DNA of 13,222 bases, from assembly GCA_016935935.1 (NCBI GenBank), contig JAFGPZ010000283.1, forward strand, positions 1-13,222, read 5' to 3'. This DNA is from Deltaproteobacteria bacterium. Lineage in GTDB: Bacteria; Desulfobacterota; Syntrophia; Syntrophales; UBA2210. The translations under genes were made by a program, and so were the position numbers. Positions 1 to 6,512 of the stretch are shown here, one piece after another (position 1 is the first letter of the stretch; the number at the start of each line of letters is the position of its first letter). A model generated the notes under the pieces. The model worked only from the letters and a program-made list of their open reading frames with translations, was not told the origin of the DNA and searched no databases.

Positions 1-44
1 CCGGGGCGGTGATGGAGACCGACGAATTGAACGGGTTAGGGTGG
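1..44. repeat. Direct repeat copy 1: sorting-tail coding segment
   Basis: Bases 1-44 match 2114-2157 at 43 of 44 positions (the only difference is A38 against G2151). Both are read on the reverse strand as HPNPFNSSVSITAP. The match probably continues past the left edge, because copy 2 goes on into AGAEIEVFDVKGRR. It stops on the inner side at base 45, immediately before the His codon of HPNPFN. The repeat is therefore the sorting tail itself and not the protein body. Confidence 0.9.
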
Positions 45-1762
45 GCGGAGATTGTCATGGCCTCGGGTTTTTCCGCCCCAGTCTCCGCAACATTCAAGTA
101 GGTCAATGTGTCGAAGGGGAAAGCGATGATCGGCGAAACCCACCTTTTTATCGGATATAAAGTGCCCATAACGGCCGAGGTAACACTGTCCGTGACGGTC
201 ACCACGAACCCGGACGGGATAGTGAAATGAACATAGAAGCTGTGAGTTTCCCATGGGGCGAGCGTCGGCGTCGTGCCGGTGACAGGCGCGAACCATCCGA
301 GGAGAGATGTTATCGAATAGTTGAAAGTCCGTGAAACCGTGTATTCGTTGCGGATAAGCACCTCAAGTGAGTCGCTGTGGCCGGTGAAGCTCATAACCGT
401 TTCGCCGATTATCGTCACATCATCGACCGATATGCTTCCGCCCATGACGGTGGGATCCGGCTCGCACATTGCATTATAGCCGATAGGCGGGGCAATGAGG
501 CTATCGCCCCTGATGAGGATTTCGCCGGTAGGATTGGCAACGATGATCCTCTCATTCGATATTTCCGAGAAGTCTATAACATTACTCGGCGAGTTGATTG
601 AAATCAATTCGATATAATCTGTGGCGATAATCGTCGAATCAGCTAAGTCTTCGAGAATGATCTCCCTACCGACTAAATTAATGCTATTTGCTCTCAGCAT
701 AGCGTCCGTACTCAAAAGAGATTTGGTTCGGTATGTGCTCCACATGTGAATTATGTCGGTGACGAGTATGACATTCGTCGTGCCATCCTCGTCATCATAG
801 GCGAGAACTGCGCCACCGTCGAAAAGGAGCACGACTCTTGCATTGATAGTGGTGTTTCCGCCGTAAACACCTATGCCGGAACCATTCTGTCCGGGGCGAA
901 TATCTCCGCTATTCTCGAGATTATCGACCTTGACGATAATATTATCGCCGGCGTGCCCAGGATCGCCGTTGCCCCCCTGGACTGTGCCGGAATTGATAAA
1001 TTGCCCGGTTCCGAATTTATTGAATGCAACTATCTCGATGTTGTTGCCCATGCCAAAGGGGCTTGTTCCTCCGGAGGTTTGAATCAATCCGGCATTCCTT
1101 AGAATGTCTTTTCGTGCATGAAGAAAAACCGACTTTCCCCTTAATCTAGAGCCAATTATATTGTCGATGTCGTCGGCGGAAAGCCAAGCGCCTCCCGGGG
1201 CATCAATTTCACCCCAGTTATGAAACTTGCCTCTATCTACAACGATCTGGATGCCGGCATTCTCGCCCTGAGCGATTATTTGACCGTTTTCTTCGTTCAA
1301 TCCGAACGCACTGTCGTTTTTGGCAACATTAATATTGAGATTGAGATTCTCTCCCTCTTTGCCTAAGATAAGACCATCGTTCATCATACCATTTGCGACA
1401 ACGATGTTGACCGCGTCGTTTATCTCGGCATTCTCGAAATTCGCCAAATCACCGACATTGAGATTACCGGCGTTGTTGATAACTCCGTCGTTAAACATCT
1501 CGCCGCAGACATTAATATGGCCGGCGTTATCGATTTGTCCGTCGTTTATTAAAACATTTGCATCGACGCCCAGTCCTTCGACATTGACATTGACGCCCGT
1601 TTCGATGTGGACATTATCGTCAAAATTCGGCACGCCGGGGGGAGTCCAATTAGCGGGATTATGCCAGTTCCCGCCCGAGGGGCCGGTGAAGGTTTTAACT
1701 TGGCCAAAGGCTGAAAATGACAGAAGAACCAACGCGAGTATGGCGAACAACGCTCTTTTCAT
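1..1762 (-). CDS. Secreted beta-helix surface protein with C-terminal type IX-type sorting tail (3' end off the window)
   Basis: I translated the reverse strand from ATG at 1762 and found no stop down to base 2, giving 587 codons. An ideal ribosome site (GGAGGAG, 1769-1775) lies 6-7 bases upstream. Residues 1-20 form a signal peptide (MKR, a hydrophobic core, then SAFG before Q21). Residues 25-50 hold NW-x-NPANW-x-PPGVP and then D-x-V-x-I, a common opening of secreted beta-helix proteins. About residues 50-380 are rich in N, G, I, D and V with short recurring units such as INDGQIDNAG and FNDGVINNAG, which suggests a right-handed parallel beta-helix. Residues 461-540 resemble an Ig-like domain (LAPWETHSFYVHFTIP). 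After the linker ETGAEKPEA comes HPNPFN (574-579), the start of the sorting tail seen in type IX secretion cargo of FCB bacteria. The rest of the tail is off the left edge. The function may be adhesion or surface-layer; the substrate is unknown. It is probably monocistronic. Confidence 0.88.
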   Translation of the reverse strand, partial: MKRALFAILALVLLSFSAFGQVKTFTGPSGGNWHNPANWTPPGVPNFDDNVHIETGVNVNVEGLGVDANVLINDGQIDNAGHINVCGEMFNDGVINNAGNLNVGDLANFENAEINDAVNIVVANGMMNDGLILGKEGENLNLNINVAKNDSAFGLNEENGQIIAQGENAGIQIVVDRGKFHNWGEIDAPGGAWLSADDIDNIIGSRLRGKSVFLHARKDILRNAGLIQTSGGTSPFGMGNNIEIVAFNKFGTGQFINSGTVQGGNGDPGHAGDNIIVKVDNLENSGDIRPGQNGSGIGVYGGNTTINARVVLLFDGGAVLAYDDEDGTTNVILVTDIIHMWSTYRTKSLLSTDAMLRANSINLVGREIILEDLADSTIIATDYIELISINSPSNVIDFSEISNERIIVANPTGEILIRGDSLIAPPIGYNAMCEPDPTVMGGSISVDDVTIIGETVMSFTGHSDSLEVLIRNEYTVSRTFNYSITSLLGWFAPVTGTTPTLAPWETHSFYVHFTIPSGFVVTVTDSVTSAVMGTLYPIKRWVSPIIAFPFDTLTYLNVAETGAEKPEAMTISAHPNPFNSSVSITAP

Positions 1763-1805
1763 GAAATTCTCCTCCAATTTGAATATTAGGACTTCTTACT
1801 GTGGA

Positions 1806-1834
1806 AAAATAACTTCCGGTTACGATCCTTGCAA
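1806..1834 (-). promoter_or_regulatory. Putative sigma70-type promoter of the surface-protein gene
   Basis: On the reverse strand TTGCAA (1834-1829) is followed after 17 bases by TATTTT (1811-1806). This lies about 45 bases upstream of the ATG at 1762. The spacing is ideal and the hexamers are reasonable but not perfect. It fits a short leader that ends in the strong GGAGGAG ribosome site. Sequence inspection is the only support. Confidence 0.45.
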
Positions 1835-1985
1835 GTTTTTTTATTATCTATTTTAGAAAGACGACCCCCTTTCATCTTCGTTTACCCGTCCTCCGATCGC
1901 TGAGCGAAGTTGACCAGCGCGCCCGGACGAGATATAAGCCGGAGGTGGTGTTTTCATCGGGTGTCCAGATGAATTCGTCTTTCGC

Positions 1986-2066
1986 GTCATTGCGAGAAGG
2001 GCTTCGCCCGACGAAGCAATCTCCTTGATTCGATGAGATTGCCGCGGCCTTCGGCCTCGCAATGAC
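1986..2066. repeat. 81-bp palindromic repeat element (REP/RPE-like)
   Basis: The ends GTCATTGCGAG (1986-1996) and CTCGCAATGAC (2056-2066) are perfect 11-bp inverted repeats. Inside them GCAATCTC (2016-2023) pairs with GAGATTGC (2035-2042), and two small hairpins (GGGCTTCGCCC and GGCCTTCGGCC) sit between. The whole can fold into a cruciform. The length is 27 codons, and it is open in the surrounding reverse-strand frame as VIARPKAAAISS...CFVGRSPSRND. Peptides of this type (also the HCEERSDAAI type in other frames) are known from dispersed palindromic repeats in many bacterial genomes. No second copy is in the window. The nearby transposase fragment belongs to the family that mobilises such elements. 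Confidence 0.85.
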
Positions 2067-2113
2067 AGAAACGCGCCTACCTTTCACGTCGAACACCTCA
2101 ATTTCCGCGCCGG

Positions 2114-2157
2114 CCGGGGCGGTGATGGAGACCGACGAATTGAACGGGTTGGGGTGG
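2114..2157. repeat. Direct repeat copy 2: sorting-tail coding segment
   Basis: This is the second copy of the 44-base sorting-tail segment, in the same orientation as copy 1. Its right end coincides with the start of recognisable transposase coding (TGG of WQRSFYDH at 2155-2157). The break between the two sequence types therefore lies within a few bases of 2154-2158. Confidence 0.9.
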
Positions 2158-2262
2158 CAACGCTCGTTTTACGACCACATTATCCGCAACGAAACATACC
2201 TCGCGATTTTGCGCGATTACATATTGAAAAATCCGGAGGAATTGGCGTTGGAGGAACATTGA
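2155..2262 (+). pseudogene. C-terminal fragment of a REP-associated (RAYT, Y1/IS200-like) transposase
   Basis: From TGG at 2155 the + strand reads WQRSFYDHIIRNETYLAILR, then DYILKNPEELALEEH and a TGA at 2260-2262. The W-Q-x-x-F-Y-D-H-x-I-R-N block and the following Y-x-x-x-NP block are the hallmark of the C-terminus of RAYT enzymes, with the presumed catalytic Tyr in DYILKNP. Only about 36 residues of a protein usually 150-300 long remain, and the HUH metal-binding part is missing. The frame stays open back to an ATG at 2062, but that upstream part is only antisense of the sorting tail and repeat end and has no ribosome site. The fragment is non-functional. A hairpin terminator follows 18 bases later, which fits the natural end of the lost gene. 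Confidence 0.8.
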
Positions 2263-2279
2263 CAGGATATTTTGAAATA

Positions 2280-2308
2280 TCGTGCGTTATTAGCACGACT
2301 TTTTTTTT
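2280..2308 (+). terminator. Rho-independent terminator
   Basis: TCGTGC (2280-2285) pairs with GCACGA (2293-2298) around a 7-base loop, followed by C and nine T residues (2300-2308). It lies just after the stop of the transposase fragment on the + strand. It would also insulate the operon that begins downstream. The stem is only 6 bp, but the T-tract is strong. Confidence 0.7.
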
Positions 2309-2349
2309 GTAAAAAGAGGGGGTTATTTTAAAGCCTGCATTTTTTTTTC

Positions 2350-2378
2350 TTGACATAATTTGAGCCTTAACCTAAATT
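2350..2378 (+). promoter_or_regulatory. Sigma70-type promoter of the ABC transporter operon
   Basis: A perfect TTGACA (2350-2355) is followed after 17 bases by TAAATT (2373-2378). A T-tract (2341-2348) lies just upstream. Transcription would start near 2385, leaving a leader of about 95 bases before the permease ATG at 2479. The inverted repeat at 2390-2411 falls just past the expected start, so a bound repressor there would block this promoter. Confidence 0.65.
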
Positions 2379-2389
2379 ATTCCATAAAA

Positions 2390-2411
2390 ATTAACTGAAT
2401 GGTTAGTTAAT
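2390..2411. promoter_or_regulatory. Putative TetR-family operator
   Basis: ATTAACT (2390-2396) and AGTTAAT (2405-2411) form a perfect 7-bp inverted repeat around an 8-base centre (GAATGGTT). A 22-bp palindrome of this form is typical of TetR-family operators. It starts 12 bases after the -10 box, at about +5, and a TetR gene is the second gene downstream. I infer that this regulator binds here. I saw no second copy in the gaps before the regulator or the ATPase gene. Confidence 0.55.
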
Positions 2412-2478
2412 AATGAACGCAAAATCATATACTCTACGAAAATTCTCCAGGCTGCTTTTTAAGTAAGGTGAAAATGAA

Positions 2479-3735
2479 ATGAAATTTTTAATATCACTCG
2501 CCATCAAAAATCTCTTCCGTTACTATAAGCGAACTCTTATCACCGCAGTATCTATCGCTTTCGGGATCGCTATCTTCATCTGGACTGACGGTACTCTCAG
2601 CTGGGCTGAAAATATGTCAGTACGCAACCTGAAAAAATATGAAACGGCAAACCTGAAAATAGCAAACCAAAAGTATATTGAAGAAGAGGAGTTTCTTCCC
2701 CTGAATAGGACAATAAATGATCTGGAGAGGGTGGAAGGGCAACTCAGATCAAAAGGACTAAATTATACGCCAGAAGTCAAGTTTATGGCTAACCTTATCA
2801 ATGATGTCTCCGGTGAGTCTTATCCTTATATCGGTTTCGGGATAGAGCCCGAAACTCATCAGCATATATATAGCATCAAGGATGCGCTTTACCTGGGGGA
2901 GTTTCTCACTGAAGGTCACCAAATCCTGATCAGCAAGGACACTTCCGAGCTGCTGAATGTTGAACTTGGCGATTATCTGATCGTTGAAGCTGATACAAAA
3001 TATGGCCTTCACAATGCGGATGCTTTCAGGGTAGTGGGCATTTTTGAGACCCCTAATCCGGATGTCAATCGCAACCATTTTTACATACCCATAGGGACCA
3101 CGAACAGCTTTTTGGAAATGGAGGGTGAGGTAAATCTATTGGCAGTAAAAACCGGGGTTCCTGATGAAAGGCTGAATGCTTTTACTGATAGTCTTTTGCA
3201 GAGTTTAGATGCGGCTGGATTAAGTAATATTTCAATACAAACCTGGGAGGATATGGCTCAAAGTTTTGTGGTCATTAAAGAAAGTAAGCGTGGCGGAAGC
3301 GCTATGCTCCTTTTCCTTATATTTATAATTGTAACCATCGGGATCGCTAACACTATGCTGATGGCGGTTTACGAACGGACCGGGGAGATAGGCATGATGC
3401 GGGCAATGGGTATGACTAAAAAAGAAATAATGTTAAACTTCATGTTCGAGTCTGCCGGTGTTGGTTTCCTGGGTGGTCTCCTGGGAGTTATATTCAGTGT
3501 TTTACTTATGCTGTACATGGTACCCCATGGGATCGACATGTCAGGATGGATCGGAGATATGAGTTACGGCTACCGGACTACAGCGGTATTTAAGGCCCAA
3601 TGGAATCCCGAAATGATGATCATAGGTTGGCTGTTCGCCATCTTCAGCTCGATGGTGGTAAGTATAATCCCGGCCCGGCGAGCTTTAAAAATGCACATTG
3701 TGGAGGTGTTGGCAAAGGTAGGTAAGTTTGGATAA
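2479..3735 (+). CDS. ABC transporter permease 1, FtsX/MacB-LolC type (paralogue of permease 2)
   Basis: This is a 418-residue inner-membrane permease. It has an N-terminal cytoplasmic start and TM1 at about 20-36, a large periplasmic domain at about 40-270 (MacB-like core), then three TM segments near 274-297, 318-348 and 378-398. The segment YERTGEIGMMRAMGM (298-312) after TM2 is the conserved FtsX motif that contacts the ATPase. I chose ATG 2479 because its product aligns residue for residue with permease 2, and TAAGGTG (2464-2470) is a well-placed ribosome site; the ATG at 2474 is in another frame. It aligns with permease 2 without gaps, with about 236 of 418 residues identical by hand count. 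It has no ATPase of its own next to it: the regulator gene separates it from the ATPase. It probably uses that shared ATPase to move a lipid, lipoprotein or drug. It is the first gene after the promoter and operator. Confidence 0.9.
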   Translation: MKFLISLAIKNLFRYYKRTLITAVSIAFGIAIFIWTDGTLSWAENMSVRNLKKYETANLKIANQKYIEEEEFLPLNRTINDLERVEGQLRSKGLNYTPEVKFMANLINDVSGESYPYIGFGIEPETHQHIYSIKDALYLGEFLTEGHQILISKDTSELLNVELGDYLIVEADTKYGLHNADAFRVVGIFETPNPDVNRNHFYIPIGTTNSFLEMEGEVNLLAVKTGVPDERLNAFTDSLLQSLDAAGLSNISIQTWEDMAQSFVVIKESKRGGSAMLLFLIFIIVTIGIANTMLMAVYERTGEIGMMRAMGMTKKEIMLNFMFESAGVGFLGGLLGVIFSVLLMLYMVPHGIDMSGWIGDMSYGYRTTAVFKAQWNPEMMIIGWLFAIFSSMVVSIIPARRALKMHIVEVLAKVGKFG

Positions 3736-3838
3736 ATTAAGCAAAATTAACACCAATTATACAAAGAGTCCCCTTAAGGGCGTAATAATTATAGCATTTT
3801 GAAATTCAAACAAAAAGAAATTCCTTTAGGTACGTAAT

Positions 3839-4519
3839 ATGAAAAAAGAAAATACGAAAAAGAAGATATCCCGGAAAGATAAAATACTAAAAGCAGCAAA
3901 GAAGTTGTTCTCGGCAAATGGATTTGAGGGTACAACTGTAGAAGCTATTGCAGATGAAGCCAAGGTTAACAAAGCCCTTATATACTATTATTTTAAAAAC
4001 AAGTCTGACATTATGGAGCGACTGATCGATGATTTCGTTTCAAGGACAACTTATTATAAAGAGAAAGTGCTGAGCAATTTTAAAAATCATGAATTGCTTC
4101 AATCCGCAGAAAAACTGAATGGTTTTATGCATGATATGTTAAACCACTTCAAGGATGATGAGGATGTTCTGCGAATTGCTTTAAGGGAATCCTTGAAGCC
4201 AGGCCAGATCCCATTCCTGCGGAGAATGATGAACTATATGAGTGAGGATGATCCCAGTCGTTTAATAAAAAAGGCGAAGGATATGGGTTTTAAGATGGGC
4301 GGTGAGACGATACAGATGTTAGTAACTCAATTTTTCACCAGTGGCTTACCTTTTATTCTTTATGTCATTTACCGCGAAAAATGGGCTAAATTTTTCGGAA
4401 TAACTACCGAAGAACTGGACCAGAAATTCATCATTGCTTTAGACCAGACCCATTTCGAGTATCACCGTAAAAGCATCGAGCACAGTAATTCACAAAAAGA
4501 CAAAAAATTAAATTCATAA
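3839..4519 (+). CDS. TetR/AcrR-family transcriptional regulator
   Basis: This is a 226-residue one-component repressor. After a Lys-rich lead (2-14), residues 12-60 form the TetR DNA-binding domain: ILKAAKKLFSANGFEGTT, then VEAIADEAKVNKALIYYYF, where the recognition helix and the YYYFKNK ending are textbook. Residues 65-226 are the helical ligand-binding and dimerisation half, which is not conserved enough to name a ligand. Translation starts at ATG 3839 with a modest AGG (3828-3830) ribosome site. It sits 103 bases after permease 1 and 68 before the ATPase, all on one strand. It therefore probably belongs to the operon it controls, through the inverted repeat at 2390-2411. The ligand is likely the cargo or a membrane-stress signal, which is inference. 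Confidence 0.92.
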   Translation: MKKENTKKKISRKDKILKAAKKLFSANGFEGTTVEAIADEAKVNKALIYYYFKNKSDIMERLIDDFVSRTTYYKEKVLSNFKNHELLQSAEKLNGFMHDMLNHFKDDEDVLRIALRESLKPGQIPFLRRMMNYMSEDDPSRLIKKAKDMGFKMGGETIQMLVTQFFTSGLPFILYVIYREKWAKFFGITTEELDQKFIIALDQTHFEYHRKSIEHSNSQKDKKLNS

Positions 4520-4587
4520 AAATAGTGAACGAAAATAAAAACCAAAGCTTTTTATGAAACAAATAAAGAATAACAAAAGGATTAATC

Positions 4588-5259
4588 ATGGCATTTATCG
4601 AAACAAAAGGCTTGAAGAAAACGTACATTTCAGGAGAGACTGAAACCAAAGCTCTCCGAGGGATCGACCTGATTATCGACAAGGGTGAATTCACAACGAT
4701 AACCGGTCCATCAGGCAGTGGTAAAACCACCCTTTTCAACCTAATCGGTGTAATTGACACTCCTACCGAGGGAGAGATCTACTTTGAAGGACACAAATTA
4801 TCCGGGAAATCCCGAAAAGAACTCACTTACTTCCGTCGGGAGCAGATCAGTTTCATCTTCCAAACCTTTAACCTCATACCGGTACTCTCTGCTTATGAAA
4901 ATGTAGCTTTCCCATTGTATCTGCTGAAAAAGGACGGCGCCAAGATTAAGGACAAGGTTTATGATATTTTAGCGACTGTTGGTCTGAAGGGCATGGAGGA
5001 AAAGAAGCCATCGGCACTCTCCGGTGGTCAGCAGCAGAGGGTAGCCATTGCCAGAGCGCTGATCAAGGAACCCAAACTGGTTCTCGCGGATGAACCCACC
5101 GCCAACCTGGACTCCAAGACCGGAACCGAGATCATGAAGCTGATGGAGGAACTCAACCAGCAAAAAAACACCACCTTTTTATTTGCCACGCATGATCCCC
5201 TGGTGATGGACTTCGCTAAGAGAAGAATTAAGCTGCATGACGGAATGCTGGCAGAATGA
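4588..5259 (+). CDS. ABC transporter ATP-binding protein, LolD/MacB type
   Basis: This 223-residue ATPase has the usual length of the LolD/FtsE/MacB-type domain and all motifs intact: Walker A GPSGSGKTT (40-48), Q-loop FQTFNL with Q92, signature LSGGQQQR (144-151), Walker B LVLADEPT with catalytic Glu169, D-loop NLD (173-175) and switch His202. LSGGQQQR and the FQTFNLIP context are characteristic of the family that drives FtsX-type permeases rather than classical importers. AAAGG-rich sequence before the ATG serves as ribosome site. Its stop overlaps the start of permease 2 by four bases (ATGA), so the two are translationally coupled. It is the only ATPase in the window, so it presumably energises permeases 1, 2 and 3. 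Confidence 0.95.
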   Translation: MAFIETKGLKKTYISGETETKALRGIDLIIDKGEFTTITGPSGSGKTTLFNLIGVIDTPTEGEIYFEGHKLSGKSRKELTYFRREQISFIFQTFNLIPVLSAYENVAFPLYLLKKDGAKIKDKVYDILATVGLKGMEEKKPSALSGGQQQRVAIARALIKEPKLVLADEPTANLDSKTGTEIMKLMEELNQQKNTTFLFATHDPLVMDFAKRRIKLHDGMLAE

Positions 5260-6512
5260 GATTTACACTGTCATTAGCCCTCAAGAACCTGTTCCGCTAT
5301 TTTAGGCGGACCCTCATTACAGCGATATCTATCGCCCTGGGTGTGGGTCTTTTTATCCCTACCGAAGGAATGCTGAGGTGGGCTAACCGTATTTCCGAAC
5401 GCAATCTCAAAAACTATGAGCAGGCGACGGTTAAGATAGGTAATGTTGCCTTTTTCGACGAAGAAGAATACCTTCCCCTTGATCAAACCATTGTCGGGAA
5501 GAATCAGATCATCGAATTCCTGAAAGATCAGGAATTAGTATATACGCCGGAAGTTAAATTCGTATGCAATTTGATAAATGAGATCACTGGTGAGTCCTAT
5601 CCTTTCGTGGGTTTAGCGATAGACCCTGAAACTAATCGTCAAGTCTATAAAACGTATGAAACCATATACGAAGGCAGCTTCCTGCAGCAGGGGAACCAGA
5701 TCATTATCAGTAAATATACTGCGGATCTGCTTAATGTAGAAATGGATGATTACCTGGTCATTGAAGCCAATACCAGGTACGACCTGCATAATGCGGATGC
5801 TTTTCGGATAGTGGGCATTTTTGAAACTCCAGATCCGGAAGTCAACCGTAATTACTTTTATATCCCCCTCGATGCTGCTGACACTTTCCTGGAGATGGAG
5901 GGAGAGCGAAATCTGATAAGCATTCAACATCAGGTTGATAATGGGGAACTGCAGGCATTTGCTGATACGCTGCAGAACGAACTGCATGCGTTGGGCTTGC
6001 AGGAGAATGAGGTAAAGACCTGGAAAGACCTGTCTCAAAGTTACTTAGCGGCAAGTCAGGGGGACAAGGGGGGATCCGCTGTAATTTTATTTTTAATATT
6101 CGTGATCGTTACCGTTGGTATTGCCAATACGATGCTGATGGCGGTTTATGAGCGTACCGGAGAGATCGGCATGATGCGCGCAATGGGGATGAACCGGCGA
6201 GAGATCGTCTCCTCCTTTATATTTGAAGCAGCAGGTATAGGTCTGATCGGGGGATTGCTCGGGGTCATCATCGGTGCCGGACTGAATTGGTATTTAATAA
6301 AATTTGGATGGGACTTCTCACTCTTCTTCCAGGATATGAGTATCGGTTACCGGACTTCGGCAGTGTTCCGTGCAGAATGGAATCCGGGCATGATGCTCAT
6401 AGGATTGAGTTTTTCCGTAGTGAGCGCTGCGATCATCAGTATCTTCCCGGCAAGACGTGCTCTGAAAATGAGTATATCTGAAACCTTAAAACACGTGGAG
6501 AAATTCGGATGA
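5256..6512 (+). CDS. ABC transporter permease 2, FtsX/MacB-LolC type
   Basis: This permease has 418 residues and the same layout as permease 1: TM1 at about 20-36, periplasmic domain at about 40-270, TM2-TM4 near 274-297, 318-348 and 378-398. The coupling motif YERTGEIGMMRAMGM (298-312) is identical to that of permease 1. It aligns with permease 1 over its whole length with no gap. The best-kept periplasmic blocks are YTPEVKF..NLIN (96-108) and LHNADAFR.VGIFETP (177-192). Its start overlaps the ATPase stop and its stop overlaps the start of permease 3, both as ATGA. The three genes 4588-7741 are thus a coupled core. In the known LolCDE pattern two different permeases pair over an ATPase dimer, so permeases 2 and 3 are the likely heterodimer. 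The cargo is unknown. Confidence 0.92.
   Translation: MRFTLSLALKNLFRYFRRTLITAISIALGVGLFIPTEGMLRWANRISERNLKNYEQATVKIGNVAFFDEEEYLPLDQTIVGKNQIIEFLKDQELVYTPEVKFVCNLINEITGESYPFVGLAIDPETNRQVYKTYETIYEGSFLQQGNQIIISKYTADLLNVEMDDYLVIEANTRYDLHNADAFRIVGIFETPDPEVNRNYFYIPLDAADTFLEMEGERNLISIQHQVDNGELQAFADTLQNELHALGLQENEVKTWKDLSQSYLAASQGDKGGSAVILFLIFVIVTVGIANTMLMAVYERTGEIGMMRAMGMNRREIVSSFIFEAAGIGLIGGLLGVIIGAGLNWYLIKFGWDFSLFFQDMSIGYRTSAVFRAEWNPGMMLIGLSFSVVSAAIISIFPARRALKMSISETLKHVEKFG

Larger units (their letters stand above)
1872..2157 (-). pseudogene. Orphan sorting-tail relic (type IX-type C-terminal domain) with in-frame repeat insertion
   Basis: Read leftwards from 2157 the reverse strand gives HPNPFNSSVSITAPAGAEIEVFDVKGRRV, then a stretch encoded by the palindromic repeat at 1986-2066, then FIWTPDENTTSGLYLVRAR and a stop at 1872-1874. 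The first and last parts are the two halves of a normal sorting domain (Pro-rich start, VFDVKGRRV strand, SGLYLVR strand). There is no start codon with a ribosome site and no protein body upstream. Where the body should be there is a transposase fragment on the other strand. The extreme C-terminus is also abnormal: instead of a closing beta-strand it reads WSTSLSDRRTGKRR. This covers a small palindrome at 1897-1907 that resembles another dispersed repeat. It is most likely the 3' remnant of a lost surface-protein gene, and perhaps a recombination partner for the neighbouring tail. It is unlikely to be translated. Confidence 0.75.

Noticed and set aside
746..1856. Several open frames on the + strand, up to 178 codons, inside 746-1856
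   Set aside because: They are antisense to the verified 587-codon reverse-strand gene, which has a signal peptide, an ideal ribosome site and domain content. The + strand frames have repetitive, unprotein-like hydrophobic composition forced by the beta-helix repeats.
1986..2066. CRISPR repeat or tRNA-like structure
   Set aside because: There is a single copy with no spacer periodicity, and the fold is a long nested inverted repeat with no cloverleaf or CCA end. The sequence fits a dispersed palindromic element.
2062..2262. A 66-codon + strand frame from ATG 2062 as an intact small gene
   Set aside because: The first 31 codons are the end of the palindromic repeat plus antisense of the sorting tail, there is no ribosome site, and only the last 36 codons are recognisable (RAYT C-terminus). 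It is a chimera made by the junction.
3771..3780. Perfect palindrome CCCTTAAGGG between permease 1 and the regulator
   Set aside because: It is ten bases with no loop and no following T-run, so it is not a terminator. It also does not resemble the inverted repeat at 2390-2411, so it is not supported as an operator. It could be chance.
4431..4760. 109-codon reverse-strand frame across the regulator/ATPase junction
   Set aside because: It is antisense to two well-supported genes, including the Walker A region, with no ribosome site and no recognisable domain.
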